From Gammaproteobacteria bacterium (GTDB lineage: Bacteria > Pseudomonadota > Gammaproteobacteria > Steroidobacterales > Woeseiaceae): DNA of 37,126 bases. The position numbers and the translations under genes were made by a program. Location: contig JAOTVR010000030.1 in assembly GCA_029863305.1 (NCBI GenBank), positions 1 to 37,126 on the forward strand, given 5' to 3'. Positions 26,683 to 35,604 of this stretch are shown one piece after another. The notes beneath the pieces were generated by a model. It did no database searches and had not been told where the DNA came from. It was given only the letters and a program-made list of their open reading frames with translations. Within the stretch, counting starts at the first letter, position 1. Every line of letters starts with the position of its first letter.

Positions 26683-28770
26683 TTGAATTCGCAACAAAAA
26701 CAGAAGCGTAACAGGCTGATCTCGTTAAGTTTTGTCAGCGTACTACTGCTGCTCATGTACGGCCCGCTGGCGCAGTGGTTCGTCGCGGCTGACCGCGTGC
26801 TTTACGACACGCTCGCCGCACACCTGCCAAACAAGCCGTTGGACAATGCGGTGATCGTGAGTCTCGATCCGTCCAAAATCTCCCCTGAAGAACTGATCGC
26901 TACCTACGGCCAGGTTGTCGCCGCTCTAAGCGCAGCCAGGGTCAAACGAATTGTGATGACTCAGCCGCCGGCAATCGCTGAAGACGAAGCCCTGCCCGGA
27001 TGGGCGGTCGCGATGACGGCCACGCTGCCGGTTTACGCACCGACACGGCATCGCTTTTCGGATTTGGCGACACGTGATGGATTTGCCGATTTCCAGGCCG
27101 ACAGTGACGGGGTGATACGCCGTTCGGAATTATGGCAGCTCAATGGCGGCGTCATGTCACCGTCACTGCCGCTTGCGATCGCGTTCGACGAGGTAACGGG
27201 CACCAGTCATCGCATGTCCAGCGCAGACGGCGCGATATTTACATCGAATTACGTTGAGCTGCCACGCGTGGACGTGGCAGACCTGCTCGCATCCGGAGCG
27301 GACACGTCCGTGCTGTCCGGCGCGACAGTATTTGTCGATACATCGCCTGCCTTGGTCGGCGCCGCTGGTGTGCTGCCCTCAGGCCAGTTCGTGACCTTGT
27401 CGGAACTGACGGCGGCGCTACTTGCCGATGTGGAACAGGATCGCACCATCATGGCACCATCATGGGCTGCCGCCATGCAATGGCTCGCGCCAATGCTGCT
27501 GGCGATTGTCGCGGTGCTGTTCATGCCCGATCGCTCGCGCAAGGACATTGCGGTAATGGCATGTGCTGCTGTTGTCATGCTACTGCTGATCGAGACCCTG
27601 TTGTTGTATGTGCTGCATGTGCGCATGGACCTCGGCAGGCCGATACTGGTATTTGCCGGTGTCGCACTGTTGAGCATCTGGCTGGTCGGTGACCAGACAA
27701 AAGAAATCAAGGACGCCTTCAAGAAAGGCAGCGATTTTCTGTCGGCTGGTCGTCTTGAGCCTGCATTTGCGGAATTCCGGCGTTGCCCTCCCTCGGAAAC
27801 CGTCGCGACCGTCATGTATAAACTGTCACTCGCCTTCGAAGAGCAGGCCAAGCCGGAACGCGCCGAGGCCGTTCTCGAATGGATGAAGCGCACGCACGGC
27901 ACGCCCGCCACGGCGGCGCTCGGCAAACACGACGACAAGATCGGTCCGCAACGCCTGGGACGGTACGTGATCGAACGTCGCATCGGTCGGGGCGCAATGG
28001 GTGCCGTGTACCTTGCCAAAGACCCGCGCATCAATCGGCCCGTCGCGCTGAAGGCCATCCCGATCGAGAAAGAATTCGAAGACGAGGAACTCAAAGAGGC
28101 CAGGCTGCGATTTTATCGTGAGGCCGAATCCGCAGGTCGCCTGGCGCATCCCAATATCATCACCGTGTTCGACGCAGGCGAGGACAAAGGGCTGGCGTAC
28201 ATAGCAATGGAGTACGTGCCTGGCATCCCGTTGAAAAAATTTACCGATCCGAAAAAGTTGCTGGCGCCAAAACGCGCCCTCGAACTTTGTGCCTCGACCG
28301 CCGATGCGCTTGACTACGCGCACAACCAGGGAGTCATCCACCGTGACATCAAGCCGGCCAATTTAATGTATAACCCCAAGGAAGGCTCGTTGAAAATCAC
28401 TGACTTCGGTGTGGCGCGGATGACCGATAACAACAATACCAAGACGGGCATCGTTCTCGGTACGCCAATGTATATGTCGCCCGAGCAGCTCGGCGCGGAG
28501 GAATTGACGGGCCATTCGGACTTGTTTTCGCTTGGTGTTACTCTATACGAGCTTTTGGCAGGAGAGGTGCCGTTTAAGGCGACGAACATCGCCGTGCTGA
28601 TGACAAAAATAACGAGCGAGGAGGCAGCACCTATTTCGAGGCGAAGAGCCGGCATTCCACCCAGCGTGGACGCGGTCCTCGCCAAAGCACTGGCCAAGAG
28701 ACCCGAAAACCGGTTTTCCTGCGGTGCCGAGATGGCCATCGCCTTGCGAAACTGTGCCAGATACTCGTAA
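26683..28770 (+). CDS. CHASE2-domain transmembrane Ser/Thr protein kinase
   Basis: From TTG 26683 the protein has 695 residues. A membrane segment (about 15-35) is followed by a CHASE2 extracytoplasmic sensor (about 40-260), three further membrane segments (about 267-337), a short helical stretch with a TPR-like look, and a C-terminal Hanks-type kinase domain (about 426-690). The kinase has glycine loop IGRGAMGAVYL, lysine in VALKAI, HRDIKPANLM, DFG and SPE, so it should be active. TTG 26683 is preferred because AAAAGGG lies 11 bp upstream and a TATACT at 26649-26654 could be its -10; TTG 26638 would add 15 residues. It forms a unit with a PP2C phosphatase and an FHA protein. The signal sensed is unknown. 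Confidence 0.9.
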   Translation: MNSQQKQKRNRLISLSFVSVLLLLMYGPLAQWFVAADRVLYDTLAAHLPNKPLDNAVIVSLDPSKISPEELIATYGQVVAALSAARVKRIVMTQPPAIAEDEALPGWAVAMTATLPVYAPTRHRFSDLATRDGFADFQADSDGVIRRSELWQLNGGVMSPSLPLAIAFDEVTGTSHRMSSADGAIFTSNYVELPRVDVADLLASGADTSVLSGATVFVDTSPALVGAAGVLPSGQFVTLSELTAALLADVEQDRTIMAPSWAAAMQWLAPMLLAIVAVLFMPDRSRKDIAVMACAAVVMLLLIETLLLYVLHVRMDLGRPILVFAGVALLSIWLVGDQTKEIKDAFKKGSDFLSAGRLEPAFAEFRRCPPSETVATVMYKLSLAFEEQAKPERAEAVLEWMKRTHGTPATAALGKHDDKIGPQRLGRYVIERRIGRGAMGAVYLAKDPRINRPVALKAIPIEKEFEDEELKEARLRFYREAESAGRLAHPNIITVFDAGEDKGLAYIAMEYVPGIPLKKFTDPKKLLAPKRALELCASTADALDYAHNQGVIHRDIKPANLMYNPKEGSLKITDFGVARMTDNNNTKTGIVLGTPMYMSPEQLGAEELTGHSDLFSLGVTLYELLAGEVPFKATNIAVLMTKITSEEAAPISRRRAGIPPSVDAVLAKALAKRPENRFSCGAEMAIALRNCARYS

Positions 28771-28793
28771 TCCGGCATCCAGATTATACTGAT

Positions 28794-29630
28794 ATGGCAT
28801 TGAAGAGCTTACGCGGAAAAATTGACTTCGCCGAGATGACCGACACCGGGCGTGTCCGTGATCACAATGAAGACGCCATTGGATCCGACCCGGACATCGG
28901 ACTGATGGTGCTTGCCGACGGCATGGGTGGATACAACGCAGGCGAAGTCGCCAGCGGGATCGCCGTGCAGATCGTGTCAGAACTGGCCACTGAGGGCGCC
29001 GGCCGTGAGAACCGTGATGAAATCGATCCGCACAGCGGGCTCATGCGGCAATCGATCGTTCTTCGGGATGCTGTTTATCGTGCCAACAAAATCATATTTC
29101 AGACTGCGCAAAGCCAGACGCATTGCGAAGGCATGGGCACGACTATCGTTGCCTGCATGTTCTTCGACAATAAGGTCTCAATTGCGCATGTCGGTGATTC
29201 ACGCGCCTACCGACTGCGCGGCGGCAACTTCGAGCAACTGACGCTGGACCACTCGTTGCTGCAGGAACTCGTCGACCGGGGCTTCTATTCGGCGGAGGAA
29301 GCGCAACGTTCGACCAATCGCAATTACGTAACCCGGGCACTTGGTGTGGAGCCTACGGTCGAGGTCGAAGTTCACGAATATGACGTGCTGCCGGACGATA
29401 TCTATCTGCTGTGTTCAGACGGCCTGCCCGATATGGTCGAGGATGAAGATATTCACTTAACTATCAGCACTTTTAATGCTAGTCTTGATATCGTTGGTAA
29501 GCAATTGATTGAATTGGCAAATGACCACGGCGGGCGCGACAATGTGTCGGTGCAGCTGGCCCAGGTCATCGCTCCATTTGCCGCAAGGAAGGGGCTGTTG
29601 GTCAAGCTTGCCGGCTTGTTCCGCTCATAA
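28794..29630 (+). CDS. PP2C-family Ser/Thr protein phosphatase
   Basis: This 278-residue cytosolic phosphatase has all the usual metal and phosphate motifs: RVRDHNEDA (21-29), LADGMGG (40-46), HVGDSRAYRL (132-141), LLCSDGLPDMV (205-215) and GGRDNVSVQ (246-254). It should remove phosphate from Ser/Thr targets of the kinase encoded 23 bp upstream, as in Stp/PrpC-PknB pairs. No regulatory or membrane domain is attached. The start is ATG 28794, closely after the kinase stop, which supports co-transcription. Confidence 0.93.
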   Translation: MALKSLRGKIDFAEMTDTGRVRDHNEDAIGSDPDIGLMVLADGMGGYNAGEVASGIAVQIVSELATEGAGRENRDEIDPHSGLMRQSIVLRDAVYRANKIIFQTAQSQTHCEGMGTTIVACMFFDNKVSIAHVGDSRAYRLRGGNFEQLTLDHSLLQELVDRGFYSAEEAQRSTNRNYVTRALGVEPTVEVEVHEYDVLPDDIYLLCSDGLPDMVEDEDIHLTISTFNASLDIVGKQLIELANDHGGRDNVSVQLAQVIAPFAARKGLLVKLAGLFRS

Positions 29631-29747
29631 GGGTGCAGGGTCTAGGAGATTGTGGGGTATTAGAGCGATACGGCTGCGTTGCGGTCGGCTTATTCCTCAT
29701 GTCGTATTACTCCCTGTTTTTGTTTAGATCTCACTGAGAACGGCGAA

Positions 29748-30611
29748 ATGGCACGGTTAATACTTAGTCTGGACAACCAGGTTCTGGCTGAATACAACAT
29801 GACAAAAGAGCGTTACACGGTCGGGCGCTTGCCTGACAACGATGTGCGCATAGACAATCCCGCTGTCAGTGGTCATCACTCCCTGATCATCAATATTCTC
29901 AATGACTCCTTCCTGGAGGATTTGAACAGCACCAACGGTACCTACGTCAACGGCAAACTTATCAAGAAGCATGCCTTGCAGCACGGTGACGTCATCACGA
30001 TTGGCCACCATCAGCTGCGCTTCTCGGACCAGCAAGCGCCTGAAACCGAGCAGGATGAGTTTGAAAAAACGATGGTCATCCCGGCTGGCCAGCAGAGCGC
30101 AGAACAACTCGCTGCGGCCGAAAAAGCCGCCGACGCAGCAGCGGCGGCACTTGATGGCTCGACGGCGATGGATGATGCCGCGGCGGCTGTGAGACTCGAT
30201 CCGGAAGAGGCGGCTGGCTTGTCTGAAAGGCCCGTAGCCGCAGCCAGGCCCACGCGAATGAGCGAAACCGTTGCCGAAGAACCCGCGCCACACTCCCGGA
30301 CACAAACGGGTATCGATCCGAGCTCGGCACCAAATGCCCTGCCGCTGGCCAAACTACAGGTCCTCAGTGGTGCATTTGCCGGCCGCGAGCTGGAACTGAC
30401 CAAGGCATTGACGACACTGGGGCGTCCCGGCGTTCAGGTGGCTGCGATCACGAGACGGGCCGAGGGCTATTACATCGTGCATGTCGAGTCGGGCAAGGAA
30501 GACGATTTCCCGCTGGTCAATGGACAACCGATTGGCGCGCAGGCCAGAAAGCTGACGGACAACGACGTCGTGCAACTGGCAGGTGTCAAGATGGGGTTCT
30601 TCGCCAGCTAA
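29748..30611 (+). CDS. FHA-domain protein with a second, divergent FHA-like domain
   Basis: This 287-residue cytosolic protein has a clear FHA domain at about 1-95 (YTVGRLPDNDVRID, SGHHSLI, STNGTYVNG, LQHGDVITIG), which binds phosphothreonine. An alanine/glutamate-rich linker follows (112-198). The C-terminal part (199-287) reads as another FHA-like fold: LTTLGRPG, GYYIVHVE, LVNGQPI and LTDNDVVQLAG. A threonine in EFEKTMVIP (T108) is a plausible kinase target. ATG 29748 is chosen because homology starts at MARLILSLD; an in-frame ATG at 29679 adds 23 residues that look unlike protein. The 117-bp gap after the phosphatase shows no clear promoter. Confidence 0.88.
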   Translation: MARLILSLDNQVLAEYNMTKERYTVGRLPDNDVRIDNPAVSGHHSLIINILNDSFLEDLNSTNGTYVNGKLIKKHALQHGDVITIGHHQLRFSDQQAPETEQDEFEKTMVIPAGQQSAEQLAAAEKAADAAAAALDGSTAMDDAAAAVRLDPEEAAGLSERPVAAARPTRMSETVAEEPAPHSRTQTGIDPSSAPNALPLAKLQVLSGAFAGRELELTKALTTLGRPGVQVAAITRRAEGYYIVHVESGKEDDFPLVNGQPIGAQARKLTDNDVVQLAGVKMGFFAS

Positions 30612-30618
30612 TCACACA

Positions 30619-30653
30619 GGGCCAGAGCTTCTTGCACGCAGCGGGCTCTGACC
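30619..30653. terminator. Hairpin between the convergent FHA and alr genes
   Basis: CAGAGC at 30623-30628 pairs with GCTCTG at 30645-30650, with GG/CC able to extend the stem past one mismatch; the loop has 16 bases. It fills the 48-bp gap between two convergent genes, so it may act in both directions. No T-run follows on either strand, so it is not a standard intrinsic terminator. Confidence 0.25.
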
Positions 30654-30659
30654 GTGAAT

Positions 30660-31763
30660 TCAGTCGATGATCTCGGATGTTTCGCGATGCATGACACCGC
30701 AGACAAGTTCGTACGGGATCGCATCGGCCCAAGGTGCGACCTCCTCTACCGGTAATTCGCGACCCCAAAGTGTCGCGATATCTCCGACTTTATCGACTGC
30801 CTCGCTGCCAAGATCCACAGCGATCATATCCATTGATACATTACCGATAAGCGGCACACGCCGTCCGTTGATGACGACCGGTGTCCCGGTTCTGAAGTGT
30901 CTTGTATAACCATCGCCGTAACCGGCAGCGATGATCCCGATAACGCTGTCGGCCTGGGCCTGATAACGGCCCCGATAGCCGACGCGCGCGCCTTCGCGTA
31001 GCGGTTTGATGGCTATCAGGCGCGCTTCGAATTGCATGACCGGCGCCAGGCCGAGATCGCTGCCGTTGCGTCCCTCGAACGGCGAAATACCGAACAGTGC
31101 CAGTCCGGGTCGAATCCAGTGGTCGCCGCTGAACCCGAATGTCTCTCCTGCCGACACAATCTGCGACCAGCCCAGCGTGGCAGGCGAATTGGCGATGCTG
31201 ACTGCGCCATCAAAGCCCTTCACCACGGACCGGAATTGATCGAATTGCGCTTCACTGGCCGGGTTCTCGAGTTCATCAGCACAGGCCAGATGAGACATCA
31301 GCCGCAACTCACTGACGGCCTCGCAGGCGCGCAGTCGTGCAATGAGCTCCTCTGCTCCGACCGGCGAAAAGCCAAGGCGATTCATGCCGGTGTCGAATTT
31401 CAACCACACCGTCGTCGCCCCACCCGCGGCCGATTCGAGCAGTTCGATCTGCTCGATACAGTGCACAACGATCTGAAATTTGCGCCGCAGTGCTTCATCC
31501 AGTTCGAGCGATGTCAGGACACCGGCCAGCAGCACAACAGGCTTCTCAATGCCGGACTCGTGCAGACTAATGGCTTCGGGAAGTCGGGCGACGGCAAAGG
31601 CATCACTGTCTGTGAGCGTTTCCGCCACGGCCTGCATACCATGCCCGTACGCATTAGCCTTGATGACGGCCATGACCTTGGCGCCGGGCGCAGCATCGCG
31701 AATCACTCTGAGATTTTTTCTAAGCGCGCCGAGCCGAATGAGCGCCCGTGCCCTGAACGTCAC
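30660..31763 (-). CDS. alr: Alanine racemase
   Basis: This 367-residue PLP enzyme interconverts L- and D-alanine for peptidoglycan. The PLP lysine is K35 in VIKANAYGHG, and the second catalytic residue is Y263 in VGYRGRYQA. Other marks are LKFDTGMNRLGF, RPGLALFGISPF and GNVSMDMIAVDL. The start is GTG at 31763, overlapping the dnaB stop as GTGA, so translation is coupled to dnaB. The dnaB-alr pair is common in gammaproteobacteria. Confidence 0.96.
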   Translation of the reverse strand: MTFRARALIRLGALRKNLRVIRDAAPGAKVMAVIKANAYGHGMQAVAETLTDSDAFAVARLPEAISLHESGIEKPVVLLAGVLTSLELDEALRRKFQIVVHCIEQIELLESAAGGATTVWLKFDTGMNRLGFSPVGAEELIARLRACEAVSELRLMSHLACADELENPASEAQFDQFRSVVKGFDGAVSIANSPATLGWSQIVSAGETFGFSGDHWIRPGLALFGISPFEGRNGSDLGLAPVMQFEARLIAIKPLREGARVGYRGRYQAQADSVIGIIAAGYGDGYTRHFRTGTPVVINGRRVPLIGNVSMDMIAVDLGSEAVDKVGDIATLWGRELPVEEVAPWADAIPYELVCGVMHRETSEIID

Positions 31764-33157
31764 GGATACGCCTCATCCGCATAGGTGTCTGGCACCCAAT
31801 TCTCGAACTTCGTATAGCGGCCGACAAAAGTCAAAGGGAAATCGCCGATCGGGCCATTACGCTGCTTGGCTATCGCGATATCGGCGACACCCTTGCGTGG
31901 CGTATCCTGATTGTAAACCTCTTCCCGATAGATAAAGACGATCAGGTCCGCGTCTTGTTCGATCGCACCGGATTCCCGCAAATCAGACATGACGGGACGC
32001 TTGTCCGTGCGTTGTTCGACGCTGCGATTGAGCTGCGACAACGCGATGACTGGCAGCGAAAGCTCTTTCGCCAGTGCCTTGAGCGAACGCGAAATCTCGG
32101 AAATCTCGGTGGCCCGGTTTTCCTTGCTACCCGGAACGGTCATCAACTGTAAATAATCGACAACAATCAGGCCAAGCCCGTGCTCACGTTGTAATCGGCG
32201 GGAACGTGCCCGAATTTCGGTTGGTGACAGTCCCGGCGTGTCGTCAATGAATATCGGTGCCTCGGACATCAGTTGCACGGCGGTATTGATCCGTGACCAG
32301 TCTTCGTCCGGGAAATTACCGGTCCGCAAGTGCGTTTGGTCCACCCGACCGAGCGACGAAATCATTCGAAACGCCAGTTGCTGCGACGGCATCTCCATCG
32401 AGAAGATCGCGGTCGGCACGCGCGAACCGATCGCCGCATTTTCGGCGATATTGACCGCCAAGGTGGTCTTGCCCATCGACGGCCGCCCGGCGATAACGAT
32501 CAGTTCGCCCGGTTGCAGGCCCGCTGTCAACTTGTCAAATTCGCTATAACCGCTTGGAATACCCGTGATATCACCATCAGACTGGTGCAGCAGGTCGATG
32601 CGATCCACGGCTTCAGGGAGAATATGTTTCAGGGCCTTGAAACCGGAACGACCGCGCGAGCCGGATTCGGCAATTTCGAAGACGAGACGCTCGGCCTCAT
32701 CGACGATTTCTGCCGCTGTACGGCCGTCCGTCGTAAAAGCAGCACCACTGATTTCGTTGCCGGCCGTAATGAGTGAGCGCAGCATCGATCGCTCACGCAG
32801 GATTTTTGCGTAGGAACGAGCGTTCGCTGCACCCGGCGTCTCATTGGCCAGTGAGGCCAGATATTCCAGACCACCAGCGGATTCGAGCTCACCGCGATTT
32901 TCGAGTCGCTCGGACACGGTGACGACATCGCATGGATTGGCGTCTTCGGCGAGACTCGCGATAGCCGCGAAAATTAACCGGTGGTCCTTGCGATAGAAAT
33001 CCGCTTCCGACACGACGTCGGCAATCTTATCCCAGGATTGGTGATCGAGCATGAGTCCGCCAAGCAGCGACTGCTCGGCCTCGATGGAGTGTGGCGGCAC
33101 CTTGAGGCGCTGCTCAGCACCCCCGGTCGTTACGCCGTCATCCAATGCTCGAACCAT
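31760..33157 (-). CDS. dnaB: Replicative DNA helicase DnaB
   Basis: This 465-residue hexameric helicase unwinds DNA at the replication fork. The N-terminal primase-interacting domain has PPHSIEAEQSLLGGLMLD (21-38). The RecA-like domain has Walker A GRPSMGKTT (224-232), the IFSMEMPSQQL stretch, LGLIVVDYLQLM and the C-terminal QDADLIVFIYREEVY. Length is as in E. coli (471 aa) and there is no intein. It lies downstream of rplI with a 62-bp gap and overlaps alr by 4 bp. Confidence 0.98.
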   Translation of the reverse strand: MVRALDDGVTTGGAEQRLKVPPHSIEAEQSLLGGLMLDHQSWDKIADVVSEADFYRKDHRLIFAAIASLAEDANPCDVVTVSERLENRGELESAGGLEYLASLANETPGAANARSYAKILRERSMLRSLITAGNEISGAAFTTDGRTAAEIVDEAERLVFEIAESGSRGRSGFKALKHILPEAVDRIDLLHQSDGDITGIPSGYSEFDKLTAGLQPGELIVIAGRPSMGKTTLAVNIAENAAIGSRVPTAIFSMEMPSQQLAFRMISSLGRVDQTHLRTGNFPDEDWSRINTAVQLMSEAPIFIDDTPGLSPTEIRARSRRLQREHGLGLIVVDYLQLMTVPGSKENRATEISEISRSLKALAKELSLPVIALSQLNRSVEQRTDKRPVMSDLRESGAIEQDADLIVFIYREEVYNQDTPRKGVADIAIAKQRNGPIGDFPLTFVGRYTKFENWVPDTYADEAYP

Positions 33158-33219
33158 TACGGGCTTTCTCCGGCCAGATATTCCTCACCGCTAAGGTAAC
33201 ACGGCTGCGAGGGCCTGTG

Positions 33220-33669
33220 TCACTCCGCGGCAACGACTCGCACAAGGATTTCTGCATTGACGTCACTATGCAGATGAATACCGATCGGGTACTCACCAAG
33301 TTCGTGAATGGGTCCATCCGGCATGCGCACTTCGCTGCGTTCGACTTCAATCTGGATACTCGCGAGCGCATCGACAATGTCGATCGGTCCCACGGAACCG
33401 AACAGTTTGTCTTCGCTTCCAGCGTTCGCGCTGATGACCAGTTCTGTGCCATTAATTGCCTTGGCACGTGTTTTTGCAGCGGCCAGTTCTTCGCCGGCGG
33501 CTTTCTCGAGTTCGGCGCGGCGCGCCTCGATCGCCTTGATATTCTCTGGTGTCGCAAGGGCAGCTTTACCCTGCGGAATCAGAAAATTGCGGCCATAACC
33601 TGGCTTCACTTTTACCAGATCCCCAACGGTGCCGAGATTATCGACGTTGTCCAACAGAATAACGTTCAT
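33220..33669 (-). CDS. rplI: 50S ribosomal protein bL9
   Basis: This 149-residue protein is the same length as E. coli bL9. The N-terminal RNA-binding domain is VILLDNVDNLGTVGDLVKVKPGYGRNFLIPQGKA, then a long helix rich in Ala/Glu/Lys, then a C-terminal domain ending in HSDVNAEILVRVVAAE. bL9 binds at the base of the L1 stalk and affects reading-frame maintenance. It follows the DUF2232 gene by 16 bp in the rpsF operon. Confidence 0.97.
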   Translation of the reverse strand: MNVILLDNVDNLGTVGDLVKVKPGYGRNFLIPQGKAALATPENIKAIEARRAELEKAAGEELAAAKTRAKAINGTELVISANAGSEDKLFGSVGPIDIVDALASIQIEVERSEVRMPDGPIHELGEYPIGIHLHSDVNAEILVRVVAAE

Positions 33670-33685
33670 TACAAGTTCCTTAACT

Positions 33686-34579
33686 CTACTGTTTTACTGC
33701 GGCGCGGCGGCGGAAACCGAACCATGCATCCACATATCCCACAATCGCCAAAGTCAGAATCAAAAATACATTCAGCATCGGCATCAACATCAGCACATAC
33801 GTCGCAATCACCACGAAAAGCGGCAGCTGCCTTTCCGCATGCATCCAATGCACGACTGCAAGTCCCTGTATCCAGAACATCGCAAACATCACGAACGCGA
33901 CGTTCTGTAACACGGCCATTTCGCTTGCGACGGCGAGCAACGACGCAATCGCCAATATCAATGCAAGCACACGACCAAAATTCAAGTCACAAAACCGGCC
34001 ATAAGTGCCGGTATCCTCGGATACCGACGCATATACCCGATATCCAAACAACAAGTACAGCACGTATAACATCCAACTCGACAGCACGATGGCGATCGTT
34101 ACCATATTGGCCGTCATCCCCGGGTCCGATGCCATCAACTGCGCCTGCTCGTGCAGACCGTTATCCCGGGCCCATTGCAGCATAGCCGCCGTGACCGGCT
34201 CCCAATACGCGACGACATCGCCGACAACGACATGAAAACCAAAGGTCAGCAGCACTGCCACCAACACTGACACCTGCATGGTCAACGTCAGTGAACGGGT
34301 TATCTGCAGCACTGCTCCAAGCAACACGGCTGGCAACCACGTGGTCAGCATACTCGCCACTATTTGCATCAGCGGCGCTCCGACGACCAGCGCGATCAGC
34401 AGCAACAACGTGCCGGCAATGACGCCCTCCGTGACCGCCAGACGGACGCCCTGTTTCAGTACGAGCAACACCATGACGATGCCGCTCAGTACCTGCAGCA
34501 CCGGCATCAACAGAGTTGTTGCCAGCACCAGGACGGCGTTTTGCGGCCGGGCAACCAGCCATGCGGCCAGCGGTTGCAC
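33686..34579 (-). CDS. DUF2232-family multi-spanning membrane protein
   Basis: This 297-residue, very hydrophobic protein has about seven or eight membrane segments. A conserved-looking region near the end reads GLAVVHWMHAERQLPLF followed by a strongly hydrophobic helix. It fits the DUF2232/YybS-like group of membrane proteins found in the rpsF-rpsR-rplI operon of Pseudomonas and relatives, where E. coli has priB instead. Its function is unknown to me; related YybS proteins in Firmicutes also lie near rplI. It has close spacing to both neighbours (21 and 16 bp). Confidence 0.8.
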   Translation of the reverse strand: MQPLAAWLVARPQNAVLVLATTLLMPVLQVLSGIVMVLLVLKQGVRLAVTEGVIAGTLLLLIALVVGAPLMQIVASMLTTWLPAVLLGAVLQITRSLTLTMQVSVLVAVLLTFGFHVVVGDVVAYWEPVTAAMLQWARDNGLHEQAQLMASDPGMTANMVTIAIVLSSWMLYVLYLLFGYRVYASVSEDTGTYGRFCDLNFGRVLALILAIASLLAVASEMAVLQNVAFVMFAMFWIQGLAVVHWMHAERQLPLFVVIATYVLMLMPMLNVFLILTLAIVGYVDAWFGFRRRAAVKQ

Positions 34580-34600
34580 TAATTTCCCTTGCAGATCGAC

Positions 34601-34825
34601 CTAATGCCGATCGGTATACGGCAACAACGCGAGATACCGTGCCCGTTTGACAGCGGTCGCGAGCTGGCGCTGGTAATTCGCCTTTGTACCGGTAATACGG
34701 CTGGGAACGATCTTGCCTGTTTCTGTAACGTAAGCTTTCAGAAGGTTGAGATCCTTGTAATCGATCTCGGTTATGCCTTCGGCGGTGAAGCGGCAATATT
34801 TCCGCCTGCGTGAATATCGACTCAT
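34601..34825 (-). CDS. rpsR: 30S ribosomal protein bS18
   Basis: This 74-residue protein matches bS18 along its length: [41 protein letters not shown] and [25 protein letters not shown]. bS18 pairs with bS6 on the 30S platform. It starts 11 bp after rpsF. No priB-like gene lies between rpsF and rpsR. Confidence 0.98.
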   Translation of the reverse strand: MSRYSRRRKYCRFTAEGITEIDYKDLNLLKAYVTETGKIVPSRITGTKANYQRQLATAVKRARYLALLPYTDRH

Positions 34826-34836
34826 TGCTCTTCTCC

Positions 34837-35544
34837 TCAGGCAGTCTTTTCGACGGGCTCTTCGGCCACTTCAGCCGCTGCGGCATCTGCCGCCACCGGT
34901 GCATCCCCAACCGCACCGGAATCCGGCGCCTTGTCTGTCTCGGCACCGGCATCGTCAGCCGCGGTAGCCTCGGCTGCGGTCTCCTCGGCTGCGGTCTCCT
35001 CGGCTGCGGTCTCCTCGGCTGCGGTCTCCTCGGCTGCGGTCTCCTCGGCCGGGGATTCCTCGATTGCGATCTCTTCGGCTGGGGATTCCTCGCCTGCGGC
35101 CTCCTCGGCTGGGGCCTCTTCGGCTGCGGCTGCCGCGTCCTCCCGGTCAGTTCGGATCGCGGCTTCGGCAACGGCTTTGGCCTCGCGCCGCTGCTGCGCT
35201 TCCTTCTCTTTGGCCTTTTCTTCCGCGACCGCAACCGCCATCGGTGACGCCTCGGTTATCGCTTCATTACGCGCGATCACCATGTTGCGCAATACGGCAT
35301 CGTTGAAGCGAAACGCGCCCTTGATCTCGTCCAGGGCAGCCTGGTCGCACTCGACATTCAGCAACACGTAGTGCGCCTTGTGAACCTTGTTGATTGGATG
35401 GGCCAGCTGACGGCGACCCCAGTCTTCGGTGCGATGAACCGCACCGCCCGAGCCGGTCACGATGCCCTGGTAGCGTTCTACCATGGCAGGTACCTGCTCG
35501 CTCTGGTCCGGATGGACCAGAAACACGATTTCGTAGTGTCTCAT
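34837..35544 (-). CDS. rpsF: 30S ribosomal protein bS6 with long acidic repeat tail
   Basis: The first 100 residues or so form a normal bS6 domain ([53 protein letters not shown]). E. coli S6 is about 131-135 residues; here the protein has 235. After a charged stretch (101-138), residues 139-193 are a tandem array of five-residue units of EETAA or EESPA type, and a further Ala/Glu/Asp-rich end follows. bS6 is known for C-terminal glutamate addition in E. coli, so an encoded acidic tail is of interest. The start is ATG 35544 with AAGGGAAG upstream. Confidence 0.95.
   Translation of the reverse strand: MRHYEIVFLVHPDQSEQVPAMVERYQGIVTGSGGAVHRTEDWGRRQLAHPINKVHKAHYVLLNVECDQAALDEIKGAFRFNDAVLRNMVIARNEAITEASPMAVAVAEEKAKEKEAQQRREAKAVAEAAIRTDREDAAAAAEEAPAEEAAGEESPAEEIAIEESPAEETAAEETAAEETAAEETAAEETAAEATAADDAGAETDKAPDSGAVGDAPVAADAAAAEVAEEPVEKTA
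34966..35130. repeat. 15-bp tandem repeat array within rpsF
   Basis: Eleven head-to-tail units of 15 bp fill this stretch. The four units at 34981-35040 are identical (CTCCTCGGCTGCGGT on the plus strand); the outer units vary by one to several bases. The period is a multiple of three, so the copy number can change without breaking the rpsF frame. Each unit encodes a pentapeptide such as EETAA on the minus strand. Confidence 0.95.
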
Positions 35545-35604
35545 TGTCTTCCCTTCTGGTTGAAATCCCGCTGGATACGCTGTTGTAAGAACAAAGTACC
35601 CTTA

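Noticed and set aside
31760-33157. Possible intein in dnaB
   Set aside because: The protein is 465 residues, normal for DnaB, and the Walker A region is continuous.
33145-34185. 346-codon plus-strand frame opposite rplI and the DUF2232 gene
   Set aside because: It spans two real minus-strand genes and their gap, has a low-complexity composition and shows no family motif.
34966-35130. Repeat array considered as CRISPR-like
   Set aside because: Units are 15 bp, directly adjacent with no spacers, and lie in frame in rpsF.
34161-35234. 357-codon minus-strand frame with Arg/Pro repeats
   Set aside because: It is an alternative frame of the rpsF minisatellite, rpsR and the DUF2232 gene; the repeats come from the 15-bp array.
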